Positions 15,710 to 24,577 of a DNA stretch of 64,000 bases are shown here, piece by piece. A program made the position numbers and the translations under genes. The stretch is from contig ONMJ01000003.1 in the NCBI GenBank assembly GCA_900318955.1, forward strand, positions 1 through 64,000. The letters are read 5' to 3'. The notes beneath the pieces were generated by a model. That model ran no database searches. It had not been told where the DNA came from and saw only the letters and a program-made list of their open reading frames with translations. Source of the stretch: an uncultured Bacteroidales bacterium (GTDB lineage: Bacteria; Bacteroidota; Bacteroidia; Bacteroidales; UBA932). The stretch's first letter is position 1. Each line of letters opens with the position of its first letter.

Positions 15710-16795
15710 ATGAAAAGAGTTTTGCTTTGCTTGCTTGCCGTCATCTCTTTGACATCCGAAGCCCAAAACAGGGCCGACAGAGTTGTATTGGAAGATCCAG
15801 GATCGTCAACTCTGATACTGTTCGGAGATCCCCAGGCTTACATGAAATATGATATAAACCAGCCGATTTTTGAATTGACTACGGCATGGGTTGCAGACAA
15901 TGTAGAGAATTTGAATATCAAAGCCTTGCTCTGCACAGGAGATCTGGTCGACCGGAATGAAAGCAACTATATCGCTCCGAAAAAGCAGAACCAGAACAGC
16001 ACTCAGATGTGGGAAGCTCTCAGCAGGGCGCTGGAAAGGGTGGACGGAAAAGTCCCCTTCATCGCCTCTCTAGGAAACCATGATTATGGCTTCAGAGGAA
16101 ATGAAAATGCTTCCACTCATTATCCGGATTATTTCCCTGTCACCCGGAACAGTGCTCTCCAAGCCTGCCTCGTCGCGGAGTATCCCAGCAGGACAGGAAG
16201 GATGGATCTAGAAAATGCGGCTTTTGAATTCACTCTTCCAGGTTGGGACAGAAAACTGCTCGTTATCTGCACGGAATACGTTCCCTGCGAGGGAGCTGTA
16301 GAATGGATTCGTGGTGTCGTACGGTCAGATAAACACAAAGACGATGTCGTACTGCTGCTGACCCATTCATATCTAAAGGAAAGAACGGCGGAAAGAATGC
16401 CCAAGGAGACCCGATTCCCTATTTGCCGTGATCCTAAGAACTATAGCGGAGAAGAGCTCTGGGACAAGTTGATTTCCCAAGAGTCCAATATACGTTTTGT
16501 CATTTGCGGTCATACAGGGAAACCTACCGGAGACCTGGAAGACAGCGTTGCATGGAGGGTCGACAAAAACCTGTCCGGGAAGAATGTCTACCAGATGATG
16601 TTTAATGTCCAGTTCCTGGGCGGAGGATGGCAGGGAAACGGCGGTGACGGATGGATCCGCATCCTGGAATTCAAACCAGACGGAAAAACAGTAGGAGTCC
16701 GCACCTATTCTCCGCTTTTCGGAATTTCGCCGATGACAAAGCACCTCGCGTACAGGACGGCGTCCTACGACCAATTCCAATTTACCATCGAATAA
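15710..16795 (+). CDS. Exported calcineurin-like metallophosphoesterase
   Basis: 361 residues with a signal peptide (MKRVLLCLLAVISLTSEAQ). The metal-binding motifs are in the usual order: D40 (LFGDPQ, in place of the usual D-x-H, so Gln replaces His), GD at 77-78 (CTGDLVD), GNHD at 122-125, H219 (LLTHSY) and C266-G-H268 (CGHTGKP). The family hydrolyses phosphate mono- or diesters in the periplasm or at the surface; the substrate is unknown. Gene order gives no clue: it stands alone between the accessory island and a convergent cytochrome c assembly pair 10 nt away. Confidence 0.85.
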   Translation: MKRVLLCLLAVISLTSEAQNRADRVVLEDPGSSTLILFGDPQAYMKYDINQPIFELTTAWVADNVENLNIKALLCTGDLVDRNESNYIAPKKQNQNSTQMWEALSRALERVDGKVPFIASLGNHDYGFRGNENASTHYPDYFPVTRNSALQACLVAEYPSRTGRMDLENAAFEFTLPGWDRKLLVICTEYVPCEGAVEWIRGVVRSDKHKDDVVLLLTHSYLKERTAERMPKETRFPICRDPKNYSGEELWDKLISQESNIRFVICGHTGKPTGDLEDSVAWRVDKNLSGKNVYQMMFNVQFLGGGWQGNGGDGWIRILEFKPDGKTVGVRTYSPLFGISPMTKHLAYRTASYDQFQFTIE

Positions 16796-16805
16796 CCGCC
16801 ACTCC

Positions 16806-17585
16806 TTAGTACGTATGCACGCTCGTTGCCCTTGCTGACGGGAGATAATTGATGCCCCACCAGCACATCTGAAGGCAGACAAAGCAAATTAGGAGTATAG
16901 CCATAGCCGCTTTCCAGTTCCTCGGGCGAAGCCTCCGGAAATGGATATATAATAGGTATGCGAACCATGTAATAGCAGCCCAGGTCTCTTTGGGATCCCA
17001 GCCCCAGTAGTGGCCCCAGGCTTCCTTTGCCCAGAGTGCGCCGAAAAGCATACCGAAGGTCAGGAAGGCAACTCCTACATTGACAAGACCATCTGTCATT
17101 TGTATCTCTTCCTCCGAAGGATTCTTCCTCCGTACAAGGAGCCAAAGAGCCATCAGGAACGACGCTCCCAAAAGGGCATAGGCAAACATATAGACAATCA
17201 CATGAGGAGCGAACCACGGGCTCTGCAGGGCCGGCATTAGTGTCTTGGAATGGATTTCAGGCTTAAAGAGATTGACACAAATGAATACTAGAGCCATTAT
17301 GGAGCTGAACGAGAGAATCCATTTGTATCTCCATCTGCTGTAGACCAGAAGGCCCGCTACAGGAAGGAAAAACGAGTACCAAAGCCTGGTCTCCCCCATT
17401 GTCCTGAGTGGCGGACGTTCGAGGGAAATCCACATTGCGACAATATATGAAAAGAATATCACAAGACCAATGAGAGTGCTGGCAACCGCTGCCTTATGCC
17501 TCAGCGGCTTCCATGCTAAAAAGGCTCCGAGAAACCAGAAAAGTACCGACGGAACGGCGAAATAAATGAAACTATCCCAACTCAT
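16806..17585 (-). CDS. ccsA: Cytochrome c assembly protein CcsA/CcmC-like
   Basis: 259 residues, about eight membrane segments. The haem-handling WWD-type motif is clear: W190-GHYWGWDPKE-T201. His residues in outer loops (for example H129 near PWFAPHV and H192) are the expected haem ligands. With ResB it forms the system II cytochrome c synthase that attaches haem to apocytochromes outside the membrane. Its start overlaps the end of the resB-like gene by 4 nt. In many Bacteroidales the two parts are one fused protein; here they are two overlapping genes. Confidence 0.9.
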   Translation of the reverse strand: MSWDSFIYFAVPSVLFWFLGAFLAWKPLRHKAAVASTLIGLVIFFSYIVAMWISLERPPLRTMGETRLWYSFFLPVAGLLVYSRWRYKWILSFSSIMALVFICVNLFKPEIHSKTLMPALQSPWFAPHVIVYMFAYALLGASFLMALWLLVRRKNPSEEEIQMTDGLVNVGVAFLTFGMLFGALWAKEAWGHYWGWDPKETWAAITWFAYLLYIHFRRLRPRNWKAAMAILLICFVCLQMCWWGINYLPSARATSVHTY

Positions 17586-18823
17586 GACTTTCCGTTAGTT
17601 TTTCGCCCTCCCGAAAGCGAAAGCATGCAGACAGCGCCTGCAAGAAGCATAAAAATACCGATATAGACAAAGGGGATCCAAGGGTCACGGACCAGCTCGA
17701 ATACAGCAATCTTGCTCCAGCGCCCTCTCTCATTATCATAGTCGACAAGATAGACTTTCCATCCGTCTATCTTCAGCGGCTCGTTGACAGCTATCGTCTT
17801 CTCTACCCTCTCCCCTTTTCGCGACGTCACCGCCATATCCGCGCTGTAACGCCTCGGAGCCGGAGAGGGAACCTTCAAAGCAAAATTCTCATCAAGATCA
17901 AGAACCCTCTCCTCAAACTCATGACTGCCCGGGGAAATCCACCCGTCCTTAGAAATTCCGTCTTTCCGGGCCTTGACAAAAAGAGCATGGACTGCTCCAT
18001 CGCCTTCCCACGGCTCAAAGCTAATAGAATCCTTCCGGATAAGAGCCTCCGCAGGGGCGGCAAAGGGAAGCGCCTTTTCAACAGTAACTTCCCATCCGGA
18101 TAGGTTTTGACTGGACGGAACCAACTCTGCACTAATGAATTCTGCCCTGTTTACGATCTTTCTTGAAGCCCTATCGACTACATAGACCTTAGGCGGATAC
18201 TCATCTATTGAAAAGTCTTTAAGAAAAACAGAGAGACCGGGATCCTGTAGAGATCTGTCCACTTCTGAAACCGCCTTTGACTCAGTCTTTCCTTCGGTCA
18301 CTGTCATCTCCAACTGAAGAAGGTCAGCGCTGCCAAGAGTGCCGCAGACAATAACTAGAATAAGGCCGATATGACTGAGCATAAACGGAATATCCTTTTT
18401 CCATTTGAAAGTAGAAATACGCCTGATAACAGTTGTCATCAGGGTCAGCACCATCCACGTATAGCAAAGCACAAAGGGCCAGAAACGAAGCATCTGGCTG
18501 ATTCCTATCGGATCCGCGGCCTTAGGCATCTGAGAAGGGACCTGTCGGGTAAGTCCCATTACTATTGTAAGGGCGAGGGAAAACCCTATTGCAGGGACAG
18601 CCGAAGCCAGACTGCTAATCCACCCGCAAAAGCCGAAACGAGAGCGAAGCAAATGAATGACAAGCGAGACAATAATAAGGAAGACTACCGATAGGATATT
18701 GACCGGCCATGCGAAAATCTCCCACTCAATACGGCCCGACAAATACTGGAGAAGCAGGCCAACGAGAATCAGCCCGCAACCCACAAGGATTCCATCCTTT
18801 ATTTTCCATGGTTTAGAGAACAT
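17582..18823 (-). CDS. ResB/CcsB-like cytochrome c assembly protein
   Basis: 413 residues from the ATG at 18823 (MFSKPWKIKDG). An upstream ATG at 18856 would add 11 residues but lies within the predicted promoter. Four N-terminal membrane segments, a large outside domain (about 190-370) and a final membrane segment (WIPFVYIGIFMLLAGAV) give the ResB layout. It works with CcsA as the haem delivery and attachment machine. The -7 box ends 3 nt before the ATG, so the mRNA would begin at or next to the start codon. Confidence 0.85.
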   Translation of the reverse strand: MFSKPWKIKDGILVGCGLILVGLLLQYLSGRIEWEIFAWPVNILSVVFLIIVSLVIHLLRSRFGFCGWISSLASAVPAIGFSLALTIVMGLTRQVPSQMPKAADPIGISQMLRFWPFVLCYTWMVLTLMTTVIRRISTFKWKKDIPFMLSHIGLILVIVCGTLGSADLLQLEMTVTEGKTESKAVSEVDRSLQDPGLSVFLKDFSIDEYPPKVYVVDRASRKIVNRAEFISAELVPSSQNLSGWEVTVEKALPFAAPAEALIRKDSISFEPWEGDGAVHALFVKARKDGISKDGWISPGSHEFEERVLDLDENFALKVPSPAPRRYSADMAVTSRKGERVEKTIAVNEPLKIDGWKVYLVDYDNERGRWSKIAVFELVRDPWIPFVYIGIFMLLAGAVCMLSLSGGRKTNGKS

Positions 18824-18826
18824 GCT

Positions 18827-18857
18827 CAAATATAAGTATTTGCGCACAAAAAACAAA
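18827..18857 (-). promoter_or_regulatory. Promoter of resB-ccsA, inside the preceding terminator tail
   Basis: On the minus strand, TTTG at 18857-18854, spacer of 19 nt, TATATTTG at 18834-18827. The -33 box is formed by the first U-run behind the terminator hairpin. The -7 box is only 3 nt from the ATG at 18823, predicting a leaderless or nearly leaderless mRNA. Confidence 0.75.
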
Positions 18858-18886
18858 AAAGGACCGACTCTCCCAAGAGCCGGTCC
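18847..18886 (-). terminator. Terminator of the FadL-like gene
   Basis: Hairpin 18861-18886 (GGACCGGCTCT pairs with AGAGTCGGTCC on the minus strand, one G-U, short loop) followed by TTTTTTGTTTTTTG. It ends the two-gene unit 20543-21919 / 18914-20512. Confidence 0.85.
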
Positions 18887-18913
18887 AAAATAAATAACCT
18901 AAAGTCAATATCC

Positions 18914-20512
18914 CTAGAATCTCCATCCGAGAGTCAGAAGCACCTCTGTCAGACTGCCTCTGGTGCAAAGCTCCGGAGAATAAACATTGGGAATATAGTC
19001 TTCATATACAAGGAAGTACTCATTCGGCAGGAAATTGAACCTGCAAGCAAGATCGGCGAAGAACGAACCGCTGGAGCTATAGCCAAGACCGAAGGAAGCT
19101 GCCTGACGATTGGCTGAGATATACTTCCCGGAACCATCCTTCTCTGGAGATGTGGTAAGGTTATAACCTGTACGGATTGCAAACTGCGGCATGGGCTTGA
19201 GCTCGAAACCGGCCCGGAGCGAATGAGAAACGCCGAAATAGTCCCTTATATCATAATTCAGATCACTATACTCGTCAGAATAAGAGTATGAGTCGAATTT
19301 CATGAGAGAGTAATCTGCCATTTCATAATCCGCACTTACGAGAGCGAAATTGCCGATCGTATAAGCTATACCTGCATTAGCCCTGAACGGAGAGCGAACC
19401 TTATACTCATAGCTTCCTTCGCCTGTATTCCATCTTGCGTCGAACTCTGAGTCAGCAAAACTTGTGCGTCCCTCATAGCCGTAGTACTCAGTAATACCGA
19501 TGACGGTAGGAGTCTGGATAGCAGCACCGATGCGGAGTCCGTTGACAGGCAGAGCGATGAAACCGGCTTTGAGGTAAGCCCCTGCTCCGCGAGCCTCATA
19601 TAAGTAATTCATCCTCAGCTGGTCGAAGTAGGTATCCTTGCTGGTACCGTCATCCTGCTTGAACTGGATGGCGAAATTCTTCATGTCGACAGCTTCTTCC
19701 TTCCAATATTCATTGGACTGGAGAGTAATGTCGGTGATTCCGAGATTGGCACCGATGAAGAACCGGTCAGAAATGTTCATACCGAAGTTGAAGAGCATGT
19801 CGTACTTGCTTCCTGTTCGGATCCAGCCGTAGTACTGGTTGATTTCATCGGCAAGAGAGATATTATCTCCGTCGAGCCTCTCGGTAATACCGATATACTC
19901 ATTGGTATGACCGCCGAAAGTTGAAATCATATTCGACTGATATGCGGTAACCGCCCTCCAGGAGCACTGATCAAGGGCATTGGAAGCGAGAAGCGCATCG
20001 GCCTCATATCCATTTGCCATATTGGCGAGGAAGCCGGCATAGCTGGTATTGAGGTTGGAGCCGCTTGCATAGACATCGCGAAGGAAGTTATTGGTAGCAT
20101 GGCCGACGAAACCGAAGGACCAGCTCTTGATTCCCGAGTGTCTTCCAGTCTTGATATTCATCACAGCGCCGACACTAGGCAAAGTAAACTTAGGATAGCG
20201 CATGATATTATTGTCCTGGAATCCGTAAGGTTCATTGGTCCCGGATAGCGGGGTACCCTGAGCCGTCATTGAGGATATGGAGATGGAAGGGGTAAGAGAG
20301 AACTGGGAGTATCCATAGACTGCGGAGCCTGCAGGATTGAACTCAATCGTACCCAAATCTCCTCCGACAGCGGTAACAGCATTGCCCATACCGACTGTCC
20401 TTGCCGTTCCGGCATAATTGTTCTGACTGAATGTGTAGGCATCGCCGATAGTCTGGGCGCTGACCTGCACTCCTGCTGCAATCAAGAGCAGAGCTGTTAT
20501 AGTCTTTTTCAT
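18914..20512 (-). CDS. FadL/OmpP1-type outer-membrane transporter
   Basis: 532 residues with a signal peptide (cleavage after VSA, before QTIGDAYTFS). The N-terminus of the mature protein (YAGTARTVGMGNAVTAVGGDLGTIEFNPAG) is the FadL/PF03349 hallmark: the hatch and the N-P-A-G turn. The last strand ends LLTLGWRF. The family lets hydrophobic compounds cross the outer membrane. It starts 30 nt after the end of the Tyr/Trp-rich lipoprotein gene and is probably co-transcribed with it. Confidence 0.88.
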   Translation of the reverse strand: MKKTITALLLIAAGVQVSAQTIGDAYTFSQNNYAGTARTVGMGNAVTAVGGDLGTIEFNPAGSAVYGYSQFSLTPSISISSMTAQGTPLSGTNEPYGFQDNNIMRYPKFTLPSVGAVMNIKTGRHSGIKSWSFGFVGHATNNFLRDVYASGSNLNTSYAGFLANMANGYEADALLASNALDQCSWRAVTAYQSNMISTFGGHTNEYIGITERLDGDNISLADEINQYYGWIRTGSKYDMLFNFGMNISDRFFIGANLGITDITLQSNEYWKEEAVDMKNFAIQFKQDDGTSKDTYFDQLRMNYLYEARGAGAYLKAGFIALPVNGLRIGAAIQTPTVIGITEYYGYEGRTSFADSEFDARWNTGEGSYEYKVRSPFRANAGIAYTIGNFALVSADYEMADYSLMKFDSYSYSDEYSDLNYDIRDYFGVSHSLRAGFELKPMPQFAIRTGYNLTTSPEKDGSGKYISANRQAASFGLGYSSSGSFFADLACRFNFLPNEYFLVYEDYIPNVYSPELCTRGSLTEVLLTLGWRF

Positions 20513-20542
20513 GTTCTTGTCGAATTTAAAGTTACACTACTA

Positions 20543-21919
20543 CTACCTTCTGGAGCCGCCATGGGATCCGCCGCTGGAATGGGAACCGCCACCACTTGAG
20601 TGAGAGCTTCCGCCACCTGAGTATCCGCCGCCGGAATAACCGCCGCTGCTTCTGGATGTGCTGCCGGAATAGCTTCCGCTGCTTGAAGAACGGCTATAGC
20701 TTGATGATGAAGATGATGAACCGGATGAGCGGTATGAAGATCCCGAAGAGCGATAAGAAGATCCTGAAGATGAGGAGCTTCCGATACTACGGGATGTAGA
20801 GTTGCTGCTTGAAGAGCTTCTGTAATTGGCAGGAGCTGAAGAGCGGCTCGAAGATGACGCCGAACGGTTGTAGGAAGAAGAGCCTGTCGAACGCGAGGTC
20901 GAAGCAGACCTTCCTACGCTGCTGCCAGTAGTGGAGCGGGAGGTCGCTGCGGGAATGGAAGAGCGGCTGCGTGAAACCGAAGAAGATCCGGTCCTCGAAG
21001 TAGCTCCGGTTCTCGTAGCTGCGCCGCTGCTTCTGGATACAGAGGTACCGCTTGCAGTCCTGGCTGTACGGGAAGCCGCTGAAGAATTCAGACGGGAGGC
21101 TGAAGAAGCGCTCCTGGAGACAGATGAGGCGCTTGCAGTGCGGACAGGGAGTCTGTCGCCTACATTTCTGGATGCAGTCCTCCTCGCAGAAGATGCACCG
21201 CCGACGAAACCACGGGAAGCATGGCTTGTAGAAGGCATTCCGCCAACACCGGGCCTGCGGTCTGGATCTCTCCTGTCATTGAAGAAATATCCGTGGTGAG
21301 GTCCGCCCCAGCCATGATATCCATAATAGTAAGGATAGCCGTAGTAGCCGCCCCAATAGCCGTAGTGGTGGCCCCAAGGACCATACCATGCATCATAATA
21401 CCAAGGATCATAGACCCAAGGATCCCAGTACCAGGGGTCCCAGTACCATGAGGAGCGGAAGCCCCATCCCCAGTTCCAGCCATAGAAATATGGCCCGTAC
21501 ATAGCCCTCAGGCCCGGGTCATAATACCACGGATCGTACCAGGGACGATAACCGTACCATCCTCTCATATACCAGGGAGAATATGCCCATGAGTAATTCC
21601 ACATGAGATCATAATCGTTGCGGTCGTAGACATTTATTGTAATGGTACTGTCACGGTTGAACTTGAGCTGGGTCGTCTTGTTTTTCGGAAGATACAGAGT
21701 ATCGTTCTTACCATCGATAACAAAAAGCTCGGAGGAAAGAGTCTGCGAGACAAGCTCGTCCATCTCCTGCTGAGAGGCGACCTCAAGAGACTTATTAGGT
21801 TCAGGTCTATAGTAGATTCCATCCGCGAACTGCTGGTTCGTGGAAGCGAGTTGCACCGCAGACCCGCACGAAGTCAGGGCCAGAAGCAGCGCAAGATAGG
21901 TTACAATGTTCTTTTTCAT
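20543..21919 (-). CDS. Low-complexity lipoprotein: Tyr/Trp-rich middle, Ser/Arg/Gly-rich tail
   Basis: 458 residues. A signal with lipobox LALTSC (Cys18) anchors it as a lipoprotein. Residues about 20-105 are ordinary; about 105-215 are dominated by Trp, Tyr, Pro, Asp and Gly in W-Y-D-P-W-like repeats; the rest (about 215-458) is almost only Ser, Arg, Gly, Ala and Thr and ends in GGSHGGSRR. Such proteins occur in Bacteroidales without a known function; adhesive or surface-coat behaviour is a guess. An AGGAG 10 nt upstream of the ATG is a rare purine-rich site for this group. It lies upstream of the FadL-like gene in the same direction. Confidence 0.75.
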   Translation of the reverse strand: MKKNIVTYLALLLALTSCGSAVQLASTNQQFADGIYYRPEPNKSLEVASQQEMDELVSQTLSSELFVIDGKNDTLYLPKNKTTQLKFNRDSTITINVYDRNDYDLMWNYSWAYSPWYMRGWYGYRPWYDPWYYDPGLRAMYGPYFYGWNWGWGFRSSWYWDPWYWDPWVYDPWYYDAWYGPWGHHYGYWGGYYGYPYYYGYHGWGGPHHGYFFNDRRDPDRRPGVGGMPSTSHASRGFVGGASSARRTASRNVGDRLPVRTASASSVSRSASSASRLNSSAASRTARTASGTSVSRSSGAATRTGATSRTGSSSVSRSRSSIPAATSRSTTGSSVGRSASTSRSTGSSSYNRSASSSSRSSAPANYRSSSSSNSTSRSIGSSSSSGSSYRSSGSSYRSSGSSSSSSSYSRSSSSGSYSGSTSRSSGGYSGGGYSGGGSSHSSGGGSHSSGGSHGGSRR

Positions 21920-22057
21920 AGTATGAATCTCCTATAATTGAGTAAATTTTAATATCTTTGCGTTCGGTTAGGAAGCTTTCTGAGGCATAATTGCAATTAT
22001 TGTACCTTTTTGAAAACTTGCTTTATACCGCGACAAAAATATAAAAATATTATCATA

Positions 22058-23536
22058 ATGGCAAAAGAGGTAACAAAAAGGTCAGACAATTACTCCCAGT
22101 GGTACAACGACCTCGTTGTGAAGGCCGATCTGGCCGAGCAGTCTGCCGTGAGGGGTTGCATGGTAATCAAGCCCTACGGTTATGCGATTTGGGAAAAAAT
22201 GCAGAGTATTCTGGATGGGATGTTCAAAGAAACCGGCGTCAAGAACGCCTATTTCCCGCTTTTCATCCCGAAATCCTTCCTTAGCCGCGAGGCCGAGCAT
22301 GTAGAAGGATTCGCCAAAGAATGCGCTGTTGTCACCCACCACAGACTGATGACCAACCCCAACGGGCCTGGAGTAGTCGTAGATCCTTCAGCAAAACTCG
22401 AAGAAGAACTCGTAGTCCGTCCGACTTCCGAGACTATCATATGGAGCACATATAAAAATTGGATTCATTCATGGAGAGACCTCCCTATCCTCTGCAACCA
22501 GTGGTGCAATGTCGTCCGCTGGGAGATGAGGACCCGTCTCTTCCTCCGTACCGCAGAATTCCTCTGGCAGGAGGGACATACCGCCCATGCTACAGCAGAA
22601 GAGGCTTATGCAAAGGCTGAGGAGATGGTCCATGTATATGCTAAATTCGCCCGCGACTATATGGCATTGCCGGTTGTGGTCGGTCACAAGAGCCCCGGCG
22701 AACGTTTCGCAGGCGCCCTCGATACCCTGACAATCGAAGCCCTGATGCAGGACGGAAAAGCCCTTCAGGCAGGTACTTCCCACTTCCTCGGGCAGAATTT
22801 CGCAAAGTCGTTCGATGTCCAGTACTCTGACAAGGAAGGCAAACTTCAGTACGTATGGGCCTCATCCTGGGGCGTTTCCACAAGACTGATGGGCGCCCTG
22901 ATTATGGCGCATGGAGATGACAACGGTCTCGTTCTTCCTCCGGCTCTCGCTCCTATCCAGGTGGTGATGGTCCCTATCTATAAGACCGACGAGGAACATA
23001 ATTCCATCCTCGACAAGATGTACGAGCTCAAGAAAAACCTTGAGGCCAAGGGACACAGCGTCGAAATTGACGACCGCGACACCCTCCGCCCGGGATTCAA
23101 GTTCGCAGAATGGGAGCTCAAGGGAGTCCCGGTGCGTCTTGCGATGGGACCGAGGGACATGGAAAACGGCACTGTAGAGGTCCACAGAAGGGATACCCTC
23201 GAAAAAGTAACTGAGCCTATCGAAGGTCTTGAGGACCGCATCATCGGTCTTCTCGATGACATCCAGAAGAACATCTACAAGAAAGCCTTTGACTTCCGCG
23301 ATACCCAGATCCGAAAGGTCGATACATGGGAAGAGTTCAAAGTTGAGATTGAAAAGGGAGGCTTCCTCCTTTGCCACTGGGACGGTACTGTAGAGACCGA
23401 GCAGAAGATCCAGGAGGAAACGAAGGCGACTATCCGCTGCATCCCTGCCGACAGCTATGTCTGCATGGAAGAAGGAAAGTGCGTCTACTCCGGCAAGCCT
23501 TCCCACCAGAGAGTCATATTTGCAAGATCTTATTAA
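22058..23536 (+). CDS. proS: Prolyl-tRNA synthetase, short form without editing insertion
   Basis: 492 residues from the ATG at 22058 ([16 protein letters not shown]); an upstream ATG at 22010 adds a non-homologous stretch. Class II motifs are visible: RPTSETIIW (motif 2 region), [14 protein letters not shown] and the motif 3 region near GPRDMENG. The length and the C-terminal zinc-binding-like end ([19 protein letters not shown]) mark the archaeal/eukaryal-type ProRS, which lacks the INS editing domain. Such cells need a separate factor to clear Ala-tRNA(Pro); a PrdX-type domain is in this window at 39.2 kb. A TATCTTTG box is at 21953-21960. Confidence 0.95.
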   Translation: MAKEVTKRSDNYSQWYNDLVVKADLAEQSAVRGCMVIKPYGYAIWEKMQSILDGMFKETGVKNAYFPLFIPKSFLSREAEHVEGFAKECAVVTHHRLMTNPNGPGVVVDPSAKLEEELVVRPTSETIIWSTYKNWIHSWRDLPILCNQWCNVVRWEMRTRLFLRTAEFLWQEGHTAHATAEEAYAKAEEMVHVYAKFARDYMALPVVVGHKSPGERFAGALDTLTIEALMQDGKALQAGTSHFLGQNFAKSFDVQYSDKEGKLQYVWASSWGVSTRLMGALIMAHGDDNGLVLPPALAPIQVVMVPIYKTDEEHNSILDKMYELKKNLEAKGHSVEIDDRDTLRPGFKFAEWELKGVPVRLAMGPRDMENGTVEVHRRDTLEKVTEPIEGLEDRIIGLLDDIQKNIYKKAFDFRDTQIRKVDTWEEFKVEIEKGGFLLCHWDGTVETEQKIQEETKATIRCIPADSYVCMEEGKCVYSGKPSHQRVIFARSY

Positions 23537-23546
23537 TAAACTGATT

Positions 23547-24569
23547 ATGAAAAAGTTAATCCTTTCGATAGCGGCTCTTGCCGCAATGGTCCCTGCGTTT
23601 GCACAGGACGCCCAGAAGGCAGCCGCAGCCGCAGCTGCAGCCCTTACAGCAGCTCCCGATGTACCGGAGGAGGTCAAAAAGCCCAACTACTGGACAGAAT
23701 CAATCATCAACAATATCACATTCTCTCAGCAGTCACTAACCAACTGGGTGGCAGGTGGTTACAACAACTACTCTCTCTTTGCCGGTATTGACGCCAACGC
23801 CAATTACCTCAAGGAAAAGGTCTCTTGGAAGAACCGTCTGCAGCTGGACTACGGATTCCTGTACTCACAGGACAAACCGCTTCTTCAAAAGAGTAAAGAC
23901 CGCATCTACTTTGAGAGCCTCCTCGGATACGACACCGCAGTCAAGCACCTCAAATATTCGGCATCGCTCAACTTCAAGACCCAGTTCGACAACAACTACA
24001 CCTACGGTACTCCGAAACAATTCGCCGGAGACGAGCCGACCACCCAGGATTGGAAAGACGCCAGGGTGCTTAAATCCGGATTCTTCGCTCCGGCCTACAT
24101 CAACCTCGGTCTCGGTCTTGACTGGACTCCCAACAAATGGCTGTCCGTCAACTTCGCTCCTCTTACTGGCGGCTTTGTTATCGTAGATATTCCCGCTCTG
24201 AGAAAGACATACGGAATGCCGCTGAAAAACGGCATCGAGACAGCCGCAGACCCGAGCGACTACAGGTTCATGAGATTTGAATTCGGTGCCCAGCTGAAGG
24301 TGGACATGAAATTCGTCATAAATGACAATCTCAACTACACCACCCAGCTCGTCCTCTTCACCGACTATCTCGATCACCCGTTCATATACAACCGAGTCAA
24401 CTGGGACAACAAGGTCTCATGGAAACTCGCGAAGTATTTTGCACTTACGTTCGAGACCTATCTGATCTATGACCCGAAGGTCATCGTCAAGGACAATCAT
24501 CCTGGAATTCAGTTCAGAGAGTACTCACTCCTCGGATTCACCTATACCTTCGCTCCGAAGAAGAAATAG
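23547..24569 (+). CDS. DUF3078 outer-membrane-associated protein
   Basis: 340 residues from the ATG at 23547, 10 nt after proS. Signal peptide MKKLILSIAALAAMVPAFAQ, then an Ala-rich linker (about 24-40). The DUF3078 pattern follows: YWTESIINNITFSQQSLTNW-type segment with V-A-G-G-Y-N-N-Y, then SWKNRLQLDYGF, KSKDRIYFESLLGYD and FKTQFDNNY. The alternating strand pattern and C-terminal SLLGFTYTF suggest a beta barrel. Function unknown. It is sandwiched between proS and tilS with short gaps. Confidence 0.85.
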   Translation: MKKLILSIAALAAMVPAFAQDAQKAAAAAAAALTAAPDVPEEVKKPNYWTESIINNITFSQQSLTNWVAGGYNNYSLFAGIDANANYLKEKVSWKNRLQLDYGFLYSQDKPLLQKSKDRIYFESLLGYDTAVKHLKYSASLNFKTQFDNNYTYGTPKQFAGDEPTTQDWKDARVLKSGFFAPAYINLGLGLDWTPNKWLSVNFAPLTGGFVIVDIPALRKTYGMPLKNGIETAADPSDYRFMRFEFGAQLKVDMKFVINDNLNYTTQLVLFTDYLDHPFIYNRVNWDNKVSWKLAKYFALTFETYLIYDPKVIVKDNHPGIQFREYSLLGFTYTFAPKKK

Positions 24570-24577
24570 CAGTTACG

